From the NCBI RefSeq assembly GCF_000746275.1, contig NZ_KN050828.1, forward strand, positions 751,884 to 815,883: DNA of 64,000 bases, read 5' to 3'. This DNA is from Thermopetrobacter sp. TC1. GTDB taxonomy: Bacteria; Pseudomonadota; Alphaproteobacteria; Rhizobiales; Aestuariivirgaceae. Every line of letters begins with the position of its first letter. Within the stretch, counting starts at the first letter, position 1. The notes beneath the pieces were generated by a model, which was given only the letters and a program-made list of their open reading frames with translations, did not search any database and was not told the DNA's origin. Below are positions 38,313-48,011 of the stretch, in pieces. The position numbers and the translations under genes are program-made.

Positions 38313-39302
38313 TCAGCGGCGGCCGAAATTGGGTGCGGGCGTGTCCTGTCCGGCCTCGATGATTTCTCGGCGGATGCGGCGGGAGCGGGAGAAGACCTCA
38401 TAGAGCTTGTCACCCTCGCCCCAGCGGATGGCGCGCTGCAGGGCGTGCAGATCTTCCATGAAGCGGCCGAGAAGCTCCAGCACCGCCTCGCGATTGTTGA
38501 GGAACACATCCCGCCACATGACGGGATCGGAAGCGGCCAGGCGCGTGAAATCGCGAAAGCCGCCGGCGGAATACTTAATGACCTCCGATTCGGTCACCTC
38601 CTCCAGATCCGCCGCCGTGGCTACGATGTTGTAGGCGATCAGATGCGGCAGGTGCGAGGTGATGCCGAGCACGAGGTCGTGATGGGCGGGGTCCATGGTT
38701 TCCACGTGCGAGCCGCAGGCCTGCCAGAAGCGCGTGAGCCTGTCCAGGGCCTTCTCATCGGTGCCGGGCAGGGGGGTGAGCAGGCACCAGCGGTTCTCGA
38801 ACAGCTCGGGAAAGCCGGCGTCGGGGCCGGACTGTTCGGTGCCGGCGATGGGATGGCCGGGAATGAAATGCACTCCCTCCGGCACGTGGGGGGAGACATC
38901 GCGGATGACCGACTGTTTCACCGAGCCGACGTCGGTGAGGATGGCGCCTTTCTTAAGCGCGGGCCTGATGCGTTCGGCCACCGGGCCCATGGCCCCGACG
39001 GGCACGTTGAGAAACACAAGATCGGCATCCCGCACCGCCTCTGCCGGATCCTGATGAAAGCTGTCGGCAAGGCCGAGTTCGGCGGCGCGGCGCAAGGTCT
39101 TTTCGCTGCGCGCGGCGCCGGAGATGGTGCCGGCCAGGCCTTCGCGGCGCATGACATGCGAAAGAGAAGAGCCGATCAGGCCAAGGCCGATCAGCGCCAC
39201 CTTTTCGAAGAAGGGCTTCTCCTTCGGCTTTGCGGCCGCCGCCTGCCCGCTCCTTTCATTTGCCTGCGGGCGGCTGGCGGATGCCTTTGCTTCGTTGGTC
39301 AT
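38313..39302 (-). CDS. tyrC: Prephenate/arogenate dehydrogenase
   Basis: 329 residues. It oxidatively decarboxylates prephenate or cyclohexadienyl substrates toward tyrosine with NAD(P). Motifs are [17 protein letters not shown] (Rossmann), [25 protein letters not shown] and [15 protein letters not shown]. About 28 hydrophilic residues precede the domain. The start overlaps the hisC stop by four bases. hisC and tyrC together suggest HisC also serves as an aromatic aminotransferase, as in related bacteria. Confidence 0.93.
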   Translation of the reverse strand: MTNEAKASASRPQANERSGQAAAAKPKEKPFFEKVALIGLGLIGSSLSHVMRREGLAGTISGAARSEKTLRRAAELGLADSFHQDPAEAVRDADLVFLNVPVGAMGPVAERIRPALKKGAILTDVGSVKQSVIRDVSPHVPEGVHFIPGHPIAGTEQSGPDAGFPELFENRWCLLTPLPGTDEKALDRLTRFWQACGSHVETMDPAHHDLVLGITSHLPHLIAYNIVATAADLEEVTESEVIKYSAGGFRDFTRLAASDPVMWRDVFLNNREAVLELLGRFMEDLHALQRAIRWGEGDKLYEVFSRSRRIRREIIEAGQDTPAPNFGRR

Positions 39303-40405
39303 GCCCCCTGTCCTTCAAGAAAATCGCGCAAGGCCTCGATCAGGCGCCGGTTGGCCTCCTCGGTGCCGATGGAGAGGCGCAAGGCGTTGGGAAAGCCATA
39401 GCCGCCCATGCCGCGCAGGATCAAGCCGCGCCGGGAGAGGAAGCGATAGGCATCGGGCGCGCGCCGGCCTTCCTCATCAGGAAAATGGATGAGGAGGAAA
39501 TTGGCGACCGAAGGCGTGACCTTCAGCCCGAGCTTTTCGATCTCCTCGGTGAGCCAGGGCAGCCAGCGGTCATTGTGTTCCACGGCCTTCTGCAGATGCT
39601 CGGTATCTTCGAGCGCGGCAAGCCCCGCAGCAAGGGCTGCGGCGTTGACGTTGAAGGGCCCGCGAATGCGGTTGAGCACGTCCACGACATGGGACGGGCC
39701 ATAAAGCCAGCCCAGCCGCAGCCCGGCCAGGCCATAGGCCTTGGAGAAAGTGCGGGTCATGACCACGTTCTCGGCCGAGGAAACAAGCTCGATGCCGGCT
39801 TCGTAATCATTGCGGCGGACATATTCGGCATAGGCCGCATCGATGACAAGAATGCAGGATTCCGGCAGCCCGGCGTGCAGCCGCCGCACCTCGGAAATGG
39901 GCAGGTACGTGCCGGTGGGGTTGTTGGGATTGGCCAGATAGACGAGGCGCGTTCGCTCGGTGACGCGCTCAAGAATGGCATCCACGTTGGCGGTGAGATC
40001 ATCATGATCGGGCGCGAAGACCGGCGTTGCCCCGGCGGCGCGAATGGCAATGGGATAGACGAGAAAGCCATGTTCGCTGCAGATGGCTTCATCACCGGCT
40101 GCGAGATACCCCTGCGCCATGAGCGTGAGCAGTTCGTCCGAGCCGTTTCCGAGAACGATGTTGTCCGGATTGAGGCCATGGCGGGCGGCGATGGCGTTTC
40201 TCAGTTCCACAGGCGCATCATCGGGATAGCGGACGATGGCTTCGGCATCCAGCGCCTGCACGGCCGCCAGCGCCCGCGGCGAGGGGCCGAGGGGCGATTC
40301 GTTGGACGAGAGCTTGAAGACGTTTTCGCCCCCTTCCGCCTTGGAGCTGCCCGGAATGTAGGGGGCGATGTCAAGAACGCCCTTGCGCGGGCTCGGCATG
40401 GTCAT
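39299..40405 (-). CDS. hisC: Histidinol-phosphate aminotransferase
   Basis: 368 residues from the ATG at 40405. A GTG at 40423 is an in-frame alternative. It is a fold-type I PLP aminotransferase. Motifs are [44 protein letters not shown] and the PLP lysine in [17 protein letters not shown]. It acts in histidine synthesis and probably also transaminates aromatic keto acids given its coupling to tyrC. Confidence 0.94.
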   Translation of the reverse strand: MTMPSPRKGVLDIAPYIPGSSKAEGGENVFKLSSNESPLGPSPRALAAVQALDAEAIVRYPDDAPVELRNAIAARHGLNPDNIVLGNGSDELLTLMAQGYLAAGDEAICSEHGFLVYPIAIRAAGATPVFAPDHDDLTANVDAILERVTERTRLVYLANPNNPTGTYLPISEVRRLHAGLPESCILVIDAAYAEYVRRNDYEAGIELVSSAENVVMTRTFSKAYGLAGLRLGWLYGPSHVVDVLNRIRGPFNVNAAALAAGLAALEDTEHLQKAVEHNDRWLPWLTEEIEKLGLKVTPSVANFLLIHFPDEEGRRAPDAYRFLSRRGLILRGMGGYGFPNALRLSIGTEEANRRLIEALRDFLEGQGA

Positions 40406-40563
40406 GACGTTTTGATCCCTCACACTGGTTCATGCGCGCAAACTCCGCCCTCAACGCTCAGGCCCGCGATGGCCTTCGTCCGGGCGAGGCTGCCAAGCTC
40501 GCCTTGTGATGCCATCCGCCCCCGTGCCGCATATGATCGGCCCCGGGCCTGTGTTGAGGACAG

Positions 40564-41361
40564 TCAGGGCATACCCCTGCCGTCTTTGCTGTTCAAGGGG
40601 TTGGTGGCGCGGAAGACGGATGGGGGATGTGGCCGGCGATTGAGCGCGGGCTGCGCCACCGGATCGAGCCGTGACCAGGCAAAAGCGGAATCCTTCTCCT
40701 TGCGCAGGGCGGGTACGCGCTTGATCGTTTCGGCGACCAGAAGACCGGAAAAGCCCTGCCAGAGGGATAAGCCGATGCGCTCCCACGCCGGGGCGGAGCG
40801 CACGAACACGGGGCGATCCACCGGCGGCATGAACAGGGCGGGCAGAAACCGGACCGGCTGCAGGCCGGCATTGGTGAGCAGGCTTTCCAGCTGGCCGCGG
40901 GAAAAGGGGCGGCCGTGTCCGAACGGGGTCTTCTCGGCGCGGGCCCACAGGCCGCGGCGGTTGGGCACAACAAAAACGGCATGCCCCTGCGGCGCCAGCA
41001 CGCGCCAGATTTCCGCAAGGAGCCCTGAGAGATTTTCGGCCAGTTCCAGGCCGTGCACGGTGAGCACGAGGTCGATGCTGGCATCGGGCAGGGGCAGGGC
41101 GGCCTCATCGACAAGGGCGGTGAGCGAGGCCTCGCCCTTTGGCCAGTGCACGACACCCTGCCGCGCCGGCATGAAGGCAAGCGGTGCACGCCCGTCACGG
41201 CGGTAGCGCTCCAGCCAGGGGGCGGCATAGCCGAGGCCGAGAACACGGGCATCGGCCGGCGGGCGCGTGCATTGGCGCAGGGCCCGGGCGATGAGATGCC
41301 GGGTCGCACCGCCCAGGGACGTGGCATAGAACCTTTGCAGCTGCAGAACGTCGATGCTCAT
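40564..41361 (-). CDS. Class I SAM-dependent methyltransferase
   Basis: 265 residues from the ATG at 41361. A Rossmann-type core is seen with VLGLGYAAPWLERY (motif I region), DASIDLVLTVHGLELAENL (motif IV region) and a post-core GHAVFVVPNRRGLWAR. The substrate is unknown. It is divergent from gloB, a pairing I recall as frequent in alphaproteobacteria (general knowledge). The C-terminus is basic and probably disordered. Confidence 0.8.
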   Translation of the reverse strand: MSIDVLQLQRFYATSLGGATRHLIARALRQCTRPPADARVLGLGYAAPWLERYRRDGRAPLAFMPARQGVVHWPKGEASLTALVDEAALPLPDASIDLVLTVHGLELAENLSGLLAEIWRVLAPQGHAVFVVPNRRGLWARAEKTPFGHGRPFSRGQLESLLTNAGLQPVRFLPALFMPPVDRPVFVRSAPAWERIGLSLWQGFSGLLVAETIKRVPALRKEKDSAFAWSRLDPVAQPALNRRPHPPSVFRATNPLNSKDGRGMP

Positions 41362-41551
41362 GTCCCCGATGAGGTCTCTCGCCCCTTTTTCCAATCCTTT
41401 CACCAGGAGAAAACCGGGATTTTGCGCGCGCGTGCGGTCTTTATGGTTTTGTGACCGGTGCACTTCCCGCGCGCGGCGCATTGTTCCATATATGACAACA
41501 AGAGGAAACGCGGCGAATGCGCCCGCTTTAGGCCCTTGGGAGGATTACGCC

Positions 41552-42322
41552 ATGAGCGTTCTCGATATCCGCATCATCCGCTGCCGGACGGACAATTACG
41601 CCTTCATCGTGCACGATCCGGAAAGCGGCCAGACCATGGTGGTGGACACGCCCGAATTCGGCCCCATTGACGCGGAGCTTGAGAAGGAGGGCTGGGGGCT
41701 CGACCTGATTGTCAACACCCATCATCACCATGATCACGTGGATGCCAACCTGGCGCTGAAAGAGAAATACGGCGCGAAGGTCCTGGGCCCCAAGCATGAT
41801 GAGGGGCGCATTCCCGGCATGGATCGCGGCTTGCGCGATGGTGACGGTTTCAGCCTCGGTGATCACAAGTTCGATGTCATTGCCGTGCCGGGGCATACCC
41901 TGGGGCATCTCGCCTATTACATCTGTGATCAGAAGGCGGTGTTTACCGGCGATACCCTCTTCTCGCTGGGCTGTGGCCGCATGTTCGAGGGTGATGCCGA
42001 AACCATGTGGCATTCCCTGGATCTGTTGCGGCATTTGCCGGATGAGACCCTGATGTTCTGCGGGCATGAATACACCCTGAACAATGGCGAATTCGCCCTG
42101 ACGGTGGAGCCGAACAACAAGGCCCTGCAGGAACGCGTCGCGGAAGTGCGGGAGCTCTTGCGCGCCGGCAAGCCGACGATTCCGGTGACCATCGCGCGGG
42201 AAAAGGAGACCAATCCCTTCCTGCGCCCGGAGAGCATCGAGATCCGGGAGAACCTGGACATGATGGGTGTTGAAAACTACCGTGTCTTTGCCGAATTGCG
42301 CCAGCGCAAGGACAATTTCTGA
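41552..42322 (+). CDS. gloB: Hydroxyacylglutathione hydrolase (glyoxalase II)
   Basis: 256 residues from the ATG at 41552 (GGGAGG upstream). This metallo-beta-lactamase-fold enzyme hydrolyses S-lactoylglutathione to lactate. The metal motif NTHHHHDHVDAN is intact, as are AVPGHTLGHLAYY, FTGDTLFSLGCGRMFEG and CGHEYTLNN. The C-terminal substrate domain ends in NYRVFAELRQRKDNF. It detoxifies methylglyoxal with glyoxalase I, which is not in the window. Confidence 0.95.
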   Translation: MSVLDIRIIRCRTDNYAFIVHDPESGQTMVVDTPEFGPIDAELEKEGWGLDLIVNTHHHHDHVDANLALKEKYGAKVLGPKHDEGRIPGMDRGLRDGDGFSLGDHKFDVIAVPGHTLGHLAYYICDQKAVFTGDTLFSLGCGRMFEGDAETMWHSLDLLRHLPDETLMFCGHEYTLNNGEFALTVEPNNKALQERVAEVRELLRAGKPTIPVTIAREKETNPFLRPESIEIRENLDMMGVENYRVFAELRQRKDNF

Positions 42323-42408
42323 GCCTGTCGCTTGCGGGTTTTGCGGGTCATGGTTCGGCGGGAAGAGCCGGATGGGCGCACGGGCAGGCGGCTGAACGGA
42401 GAGAAGGC

Positions 42409-42729
42409 ATGCGGCGCATGCGATTTGAGCATTGGCGAAAGAAGGCGTTGGCCGGCGCGTTGTTTGCTCTCGCGTTCGGTTTTGCCTTAAGCATTGGCGG
42501 CTTCATGCAGCCGGCTGTGGCCGGCAAGGCAAAGATGCGCGCCAAGGTCTATTCCACAACCCATGGCTGGCTGTGGGCCGGGCAGATCGTGCGCGGAGAA
42601 CCGGACCTTCCCATCGGCTGGCGCGCCTATCCCGTCTCGATGTTCGATGACGTTTATGTTGTCCAGCCGGACCGCCGCCGCTATCGCGTCAATTTCAAAA
42701 GCCGCTTCCGCACAAGACCAAGGCGCTAG
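42409..42729 (+). CDS. Small exported protein of unknown function
   Basis: 106 residues. The ATG has GGAGAGAAG upstream. A basic n-region and hydrophobic stretch (KKALAGALFALAFGFALSIG) ending near AVA-GK make a signal peptide or anchor. The mature part is small and basic (VYSTTHGWLWAGQIVRGEPD and a C-terminal Arg-rich end). No family is recognised. It follows gloB by 86 bases. Confidence 0.6.
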   Translation: MRRMRFEHWRKKALAGALFALAFGFALSIGGFMQPAVAGKAKMRAKVYSTTHGWLWAGQIVRGEPDLPIGWRAYPVSMFDDVYVVQPDRRRYRVNFKSRFRTRPRR

Positions 42730-42963
42730 GCGCTGATCCTTCTGGCATAAGCGGCGTAAAACGCCCCCGGTCTTTTTCTCATGTAGCAGTCCTTCGCCTT
42801 GCCAGATGCCAGGCTGGTCAAACGTCTTGCCGATATGTCTCCTTTCAATGGCCGGCCCTCTTTTTTCGAGCGGTAAACATGCCATAATGCGACTCCCTGA
42901 CGCAGTGTCGTCCGAAAGGTGCGGCGCGTTCATTGGTTTCCTTGAGTTTCCGGACATGGGGCC

Positions 42964-44823
42964 ATGGCCTGGCACAATCGCATTCTTCACGTTGATCTCA
43001 CTGCAGGGCGCTGTCTTGAGCGGCCGCTGAACAGGCAGTGGCGCGATGCCTATATCGGCGGCCGCGGACTGGGCACGCGCTATCTCTATGCCCTGGGAGC
43101 GCAGAAGGCAGAGCCGCTTTCATCCGACAATCCCCTCATTTTCGCCACCGGGCCGCTGACGGGTACGGCGGCGGCAACGGCGGGGCGTTATGTGGTGCTC
43201 ACCAAAGGGCCGCTGACCGGCGCGATCGCCTGTTCCAACTCCGGCGGTCACTTCGGTGCCGCGCTTAAGCATGCCGGATGGGACATGATCATCATCACCG
43301 GGCGGGCAGAACAGCCCGTCTATCTTTTCATCGACGATGATGATGCCCGCCTGCTGCCGGCGGAAGGCTTCATCTGGGGCGAATCGTTCTGGGAGGCGGA
43401 AGAGCGCCTGAAAGCGCGGCACGGGCATGACATTCACGTGGCCGGCATTGGCCGCGCCGGCGAGAATGCAGTGCGGTTTGCGGCGATCATGAACGATCGC
43501 GACCGCGCAGCCGGGCGCTCCGGCGTGGGCGCGGTGATGGGAGCCAAGAAACTGAAAGCGATCGCCGTGCGCGGCCGCAAGGGGGTGTCCGTGCATGATC
43601 CGGCACGGTTAGCGGCCGAGGTGACCGCCCTGCAGGAGCGGCTTGCGCAAGCGCCGGGGCGGGAGCGGCTGGCGGTCTATGGCACGGATGCGATGATGAG
43701 CAAGACCTGCGCCTTCGGCTCTTTGCCGACGCGCAATGCCACCCGCACCAGCTTCGAGGGCTGTGAGCGCATTTCCGCGGAAGCCATGCGCACGCCGCCC
43801 GGCCCGGGCCGGCGGCCCAACCTGGTGCGCAACAAGGCCTGTTTCGCCTGCACCATCGGCTGCGGGCGCATTGCGCGCATCCAGCCCGATCATTTCACCG
43901 CCCGCTTCGGGGCGCGTTACCTGAAGCCGCAGGGCGGGCTGGAATATGAATCCGCCTATGGCCTTGGCGCCATGGTTGGGGTGGATGATCTCGACGCCTG
44001 CACCTTTGCCAACATGATCTGCAACGAGGAGGGCATGGACCCGATCTCCTTCGGCGTCACGCTGGCGGCGGCCATGGAGCTGTTTGAGCGCGGCATTATC
44101 GATGAAACGGAGACGGGCGGCCTGATTCTGCGTTTCGGTCATGCGGAAGCGCTGGTGGAAGCGGTGCAACTGACCGCACGCCGGGAAGGCTTTGGCGCGC
44201 GTCTGGCGGAAGGGGCGGCGCGGTTGTGTGCGCATTATGGTCATCCCGAGCTGGCCATGGTCGTGAAGGGGCAGGAATTTCCCGGCTATGATCCGCGCGC
44301 CATGCAGGGCATGGGCCTGGCCTATGCCACAAGCCCGCGCGGCGCCTGTCACTTGCGGGCCGATCCCTATGCCAGCGATTTTGAAACGCCTGATCCCGCT
44401 GTGAAACCGCGCATTGTGAAGGAAACGCAGGATGAACACGCCGCTATCGACACGCTTGGCGTCTGCCTGTTTTCGACAACAGCCTGGGCGCTTGATGATC
44501 TGGCGCGGTTGATGGACGCCGCCTGCGAAGGCGACTGGGACGCCGAACGCCTGCGGGAATGTGGCGAGCGCATTTTCACGCTGGAGCGGCTGTTCAATCT
44601 CGAGGCCGGTTTTACGGCAGCGGATGATTGCCTGCCGGAGCGGATGTTGAAGGAACCGGCGCCGGATGGCGTCAATGCCGGGCGGGTTTCGGCATTGAAG
44701 GAGATGCTTCCCGTCTATTACCGCCTGCGGGAATGGGATGCGCACGGGATCCCTGTGCAGCCGCTTCTTGCACGGCTGGGGCTGAAGGACCTTGAAACGC
44801 CCGCCTGGGGGAACGAAGGCTGA
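42964..44823 (+). CDS. Aldehyde ferredoxin oxidoreductase family (tungsten/molybdopterin) enzyme
   Basis: 619 residues, full length for AOR. The N-terminal pterin domain begins RILHVDLTAGRCLERPL and has YIGGRGLGTRYLY and NSGGHFGAALKHAG. All four [4Fe-4S] cysteines are kept: C293, C296 and C300 in ACFACTIGC and C501 in DTLGVCLFST. YDPRAMQGMGLAYATSPRGA is the usual late motif. Such enzymes oxidise aldehydes to acids with ferredoxin, and aerobic or benzoyl-CoA-type relatives also exist. No ferredoxin or small-subunit gene is adjacent, so the electron partner is unknown. The 234 bases before it show no clear riboswitch. Confidence 0.88.
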   Translation: MAWHNRILHVDLTAGRCLERPLNRQWRDAYIGGRGLGTRYLYALGAQKAEPLSSDNPLIFATGPLTGTAAATAGRYVVLTKGPLTGAIACSNSGGHFGAALKHAGWDMIIITGRAEQPVYLFIDDDDARLLPAEGFIWGESFWEAEERLKARHGHDIHVAGIGRAGENAVRFAAIMNDRDRAAGRSGVGAVMGAKKLKAIAVRGRKGVSVHDPARLAAEVTALQERLAQAPGRERLAVYGTDAMMSKTCAFGSLPTRNATRTSFEGCERISAEAMRTPPGPGRRPNLVRNKACFACTIGCGRIARIQPDHFTARFGARYLKPQGGLEYESAYGLGAMVGVDDLDACTFANMICNEEGMDPISFGVTLAAAMELFERGIIDETETGGLILRFGHAEALVEAVQLTARREGFGARLAEGAARLCAHYGHPELAMVVKGQEFPGYDPRAMQGMGLAYATSPRGACHLRADPYASDFETPDPAVKPRIVKETQDEHAAIDTLGVCLFSTTAWALDDLARLMDAACEGDWDAERLRECGERIFTLERLFNLEAGFTAADDCLPERMLKEPAPDGVNAGRVSALKEMLPVYYRLREWDAHGIPVQPLLARLGLKDLETPAWGNEG

Positions 44824-44844
44824 GGCGGAAGCGGAAACGGCGGC

Positions 44845-46008
44845 ATGGCGCAGGCGGCATCATCCTCTCCGGCATTGCTCGACCGGCTCGAGGCGGCCAT
44901 CGCCGAAGGCCGGATCAAGCCCGATGCCGGGCAGCGGCGGGTGGCGGAAAAACTGGCCGATCTTTCGCGCCGGCTTGCCCATTACGATCCGCGGCAGGGG
45001 CGCGGCGGGCTGTTTTCACGGCTGTTTGCGCCACGCACACGCACGACGGAGGCCCCGCGCGGGCTTTACATCTGGGGCGAGCCGGGCCGCGGCAAGACCA
45101 TGCTGATGGATCTTTTCTTCGAGACGGTGCCCGTGCCCCCGGATGACCGCCGCCGCGTGCATTTTCATGCCTTCATGCAGGATGTGCACAGGCGCATCCA
45201 TGACATACGTGCCAAGCAGGCGGCAGGCATCATCTGGGAGGATGCCGACCCCGTGGCGGAGGTGGCGCGCATCCTGTTTGAGGATGCCTGGCTGCTCTGC
45301 TTTGACGAATTTCAGGTGACCGACATCACCGATGCCATGATCCTGGCGCGGCTGTTCGATCATCTCTTCTCGCTGGGCACGGTGATGGTGGCCACGTCCA
45401 ATGTGCCGCCCGATGCACTCTATGCCGACGGGCTCAATCGCGGGCTGTTCGAGCCTTTTATCCTCAGCCTGTGTGCCCGTTGCGAGGTGGTGGCCCTGAC
45501 CGGCGAGACGGACTATCGCCTCTGCGGTCCCTCAGGCGATGAGGTCTGGGTGGCACCATTGGGGCCGGATGCCGATGCGGCCATGGATCGCATGTGGCTT
45601 TCCGCCATCGGGGCGCTGAAGGCACAGCCGCTGCCCATTGATCTTGGCGGACGGGTGCTGATGGTGCCGCGGGCGGCGGGTTCGGCGGCGCGCTTTTCTT
45701 TCGCCGATCTCTGCGAGCGTCCCCTGGGAGCGGCGGACTATCTGGCCATTGCCGAGCGGTTTCATGTGCTGTTTATCGATCACATCCCAATTCTGGCGCC
45801 GGAGCAGCGCAACGAGACCATGCGCTTCATCACGCTGGTGGATGCACTTTATGACAAGCGTGTGCGGCTGGTGGCCTCCGCGGCGGGGCAGCCCGGCGAG
45901 CTGTATCCGGAAGGGCCGCTGAAAGGCATGTTCGGGCGCACGGTCTCGCGGCTGGAAGAGATGCGGCGCACCGGCTGGCCGCCCCTGCGCGATGCGGCGG
46001 AGACATGA
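44845..46008 (+). CDS. zapE: Cell division ATPase ZapE (AFG1-like)
   Basis: 387 residues. The Walker A GEPGRGKT is near residues 78-85 and the Walker B LLCFDEFQVTD follows, with the AFG1 HFHAFMQDVH segment and sensor region VMVATSNVPPDALY. ZapE is a membrane-associated ATPase at the division site in Gram-negative bacteria and is related to mitochondrial Afg1. It starts 21 bases after the AOR stop. Confidence 0.94.
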   Translation: MAQAASSSPALLDRLEAAIAEGRIKPDAGQRRVAEKLADLSRRLAHYDPRQGRGGLFSRLFAPRTRTTEAPRGLYIWGEPGRGKTMLMDLFFETVPVPPDDRRRVHFHAFMQDVHRRIHDIRAKQAAGIIWEDADPVAEVARILFEDAWLLCFDEFQVTDITDAMILARLFDHLFSLGTVMVATSNVPPDALYADGLNRGLFEPFILSLCARCEVVALTGETDYRLCGPSGDEVWVAPLGPDADAAMDRMWLSAIGALKAQPLPIDLGGRVLMVPRAAGSAARFSFADLCERPLGAADYLAIAERFHVLFIDHIPILAPEQRNETMRFITLVDALYDKRVRLVASAAGQPGELYPEGPLKGMFGRTVSRLEEMRRTGWPPLRDAAET

Positions 46009-46153
46009 GCAGAAACATGAGCCAAGGGCTATATCCTCGCGGAATCGTGACAATGTGGTAAGTTGCCCTGCGCGCCTGATTGGCCATACATCTTCTTTTG
46101 TCGGGAGCGTGAGATTGCGAGGCGACGGCGGCAGGCAGCCTTAAGAGGAAGAG

Positions 46154-46882
46154 ATGTTCAACTATCTGGCCAACCCCACGCGTTTTCTGCGCCTGCAGAA
46201 GGCGGTTCAGCCCTGGCTGATCGCAGCGACGGTGCTTGTTCTCGGCTATGGCCTCTATCTCGGGCTGTTCGTGGCGCCGCCGGATTATCAGCAGGGCGAG
46301 ACGGTGCGCATCATGTTCATTCACGTGCCCGCCTCGATACTGGCCATGGGCATATACGTGTTCATGGCCATTGCGCATGCCGTGGGCTTCATCTTCCGGC
46401 ATCCGCTCGCCGATGCCGCGGCCAAGGCGGCCGCGCCGGTGGGGGCGGTGTTCACCTTCATCTCGCTGGCGACCGGATCGCTGTGGGGCAAGCCCATGTG
46501 GGGCACCTGGTGGGTGTGGGATGCGCGGCTGACATCCATGTTCGTGCTCTTCCTGCTCTATCTCGGATACATCGCCGTGTGGCAGGCGGTGGAGGAGCCG
46601 CATCGTGCCTCGCGCATTGCCGGAATCGTGGCGCTGGTGGGCGTGATCAACGTGCCCATCATCAAGTTCTCGGTTGAGTGGTGGAACACGCTGCATCAGC
46701 CTTCATCGCTTCTGCGCAAGGGCGGGCCGGCCATCGACCCCACGATCCTGACGCCGCTTCTGTGGTGCATCGCCGGGTTTGCGCTGCTGGCTGCGGTGCT
46801 TGTGCTTCATGCCCTGAGGGCCGAGGTGCTGGCGCGGCGCGTGCGCCAGATGGAGCTGGCACAAGTGGGGAGGGCCGGGTGA
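46154..46882 (+). CDS. ccmC: Cytochrome c maturation heme handling protein CcmC
   Basis: 242 residues with six helices. The tryptophan-rich WWD motif is WGKPMWGTWWVWDARLTS, flanked by the periplasmic histidines in MFIHVPAS and WWNTLHQPSSL. CcmC loads heme onto CcmE. The ATG follows GAGGAAGAG. It heads a ccmC-ccmD-ccmG operon, and ccmA and ccmB, which usually precede ccmC, are not here. Confidence 0.95.
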   Translation: MFNYLANPTRFLRLQKAVQPWLIAATVLVLGYGLYLGLFVAPPDYQQGETVRIMFIHVPASILAMGIYVFMAIAHAVGFIFRHPLADAAAKAAAPVGAVFTFISLATGSLWGKPMWGTWWVWDARLTSMFVLFLLYLGYIAVWQAVEEPHRASRIAGIVALVGVINVPIIKFSVEWWNTLHQPSSLLRKGGPAIDPTILTPLLWCIAGFALLAAVLVLHALRAEVLARRVRQMELAQVGRAG

Positions 46883-46883
46883 G

Positions 46884-47099
46884 ATGGATCTGCAGGCTAA
46901 GCATATCGGCTTTGTGCTGGCGGCCTATGCCGTGAGTTTCTTAAGCGTCCTGGCGCTGATCGTTGCGGTGTGGTGGCGCGGGCGCCGTGTCGCGCGCCGG
47001 CTTGAAGAGCTTGAACGCATGGGCGCGCCCCGGCGGCGCAAGATGACGGCGGTTTCCGGTCAGGACAGCGAAAGCGAACAGAAGGAGCTGACTGCATGA
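46884..47099 (+). CDS. ccmD: Heme exporter accessory protein CcmD
   Basis: 71 residues with one membrane helix (IGFVLAAYAVSFLSVLALIV) followed by a basic cytoplasmic tail, as in CcmD. It sits directly after ccmC and its stop overlaps the ccmG start in ATGA. It helps release holo-CcmE from CcmABC. Confidence 0.88.
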   Translation: MDLQAKHIGFVLAAYAVSFLSVLALIVAVWWRGRRVARRLEELERMGAPRRRKMTAVSGQDSESEQKELTA

Positions 47100-47770
47100 G
47101 CGAGGACCGGCAGCAGGACGAAATCCGGGCGGACAATCCGGCCGAGAAGGCCGAAACGGCAGGCGATGACGAACAGCAGCGGCCGCGCATCCGTCTGGTG
47201 GTGCTGCTGCCGCTGATTGCTTTTGCCGTGATTTCCGCCTTCTTCGTCTGGGGGCTGATCAAAGGCAATCCCCGCTATATTCCCTCGGTGCTGATCGGCA
47301 AGCCGGTGCCGGAGTTCAACCTGCCGCCGCTGGCCGGCGCGCGCACTCTGGACGGCAAGCCGGTGCCGGGGCTGTCCTCGGCGGATCTGAAGGCGATACC
47401 GGGTATCAAGCTGGTGAGCTTCTTTGCCTCCTGGTGCGTCTCCTGCCGGCAGGAGCATCCGTTTCTCATGGAACTGGCGCGAAAGAAGGTGATCCCCATC
47501 GTTGGCATCGCTTATAAGGACGCGCCGGAGAAGTCTCTGGCCTGGCTTGAGGAGCTGGGCAATCCCTACAGCCGCATCGGGGTGGACCGTAAAGGACGCA
47601 CCGGCATCGATTTTGGGGTCTATGGCATTCCGGAAAGCTTCTTCGTCGATGAGCGCGGCATCATTGTTTACAAATACACTGGCCCTTTGAGCCCCACGGC
47701 CTGGGAAAAGGAGGTGGTGCCGGCACTGGAGAAGGCGCGCAGGCAGGCCGAAAACGGCAAGGGGTCATGA
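47096..47770 (+). CDS. ccmG: Periplasmic thioredoxin CcmG/DsbE
   Basis: 224 residues. A charged N-terminus precedes one membrane anchor (LVVLLPLIAFAVISAFFVWG). The thioredoxin domain has FASWCVSCRQEHPFL (redox CxxC), the CcmG-type GIAYKDAPEKSLAWLEELG acid loop and the cis-Pro YGIPESFFVDERG. It reduces apocytochrome c before heme attachment and would draw electrons from CcdA. Confidence 0.94.
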   Translation: MSEDRQQDEIRADNPAEKAETAGDDEQQRPRIRLVVLLPLIAFAVISAFFVWGLIKGNPRYIPSVLIGKPVPEFNLPPLAGARTLDGKPVPGLSSADLKAIPGIKLVSFFASWCVSCRQEHPFLMELARKKVIPIVGIAYKDAPEKSLAWLEELGNPYSRIGVDRKGRTGIDFGVYGIPESFFVDERGIIVYKYTGPLSPTAWEKEVVPALEKARRQAENGKGS

Positions 47771-48011
47771 TGCCGCTTTGGTCCGGATGGTGCCAAGACC
47801 GTGGCCTTGCCCTGTGACGTATGCTGGAAGAGGAAGCGGCGGCCCTGATGCCGCAGGTCGAGCGCTTTAGGGCGTTCCTCTCCGTCAGACTCCAGACGCA
47901 TTGCGTCACGGGCGGGCTCGCGTGCATAATGCCCGATGACCTTCGCGCCGCATCGGGCGCGAGAATGGCGCGTTTGCGTATTCAAAAAGAAGAGGGGAGG
48001 GTGAACATCCC

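Noticed and set aside
42730..42963. Molybdenum or tungsten cofactor riboswitch before the AOR gene
   Set aside because: No convincing conserved core or stem arrangement could be identified by eye.
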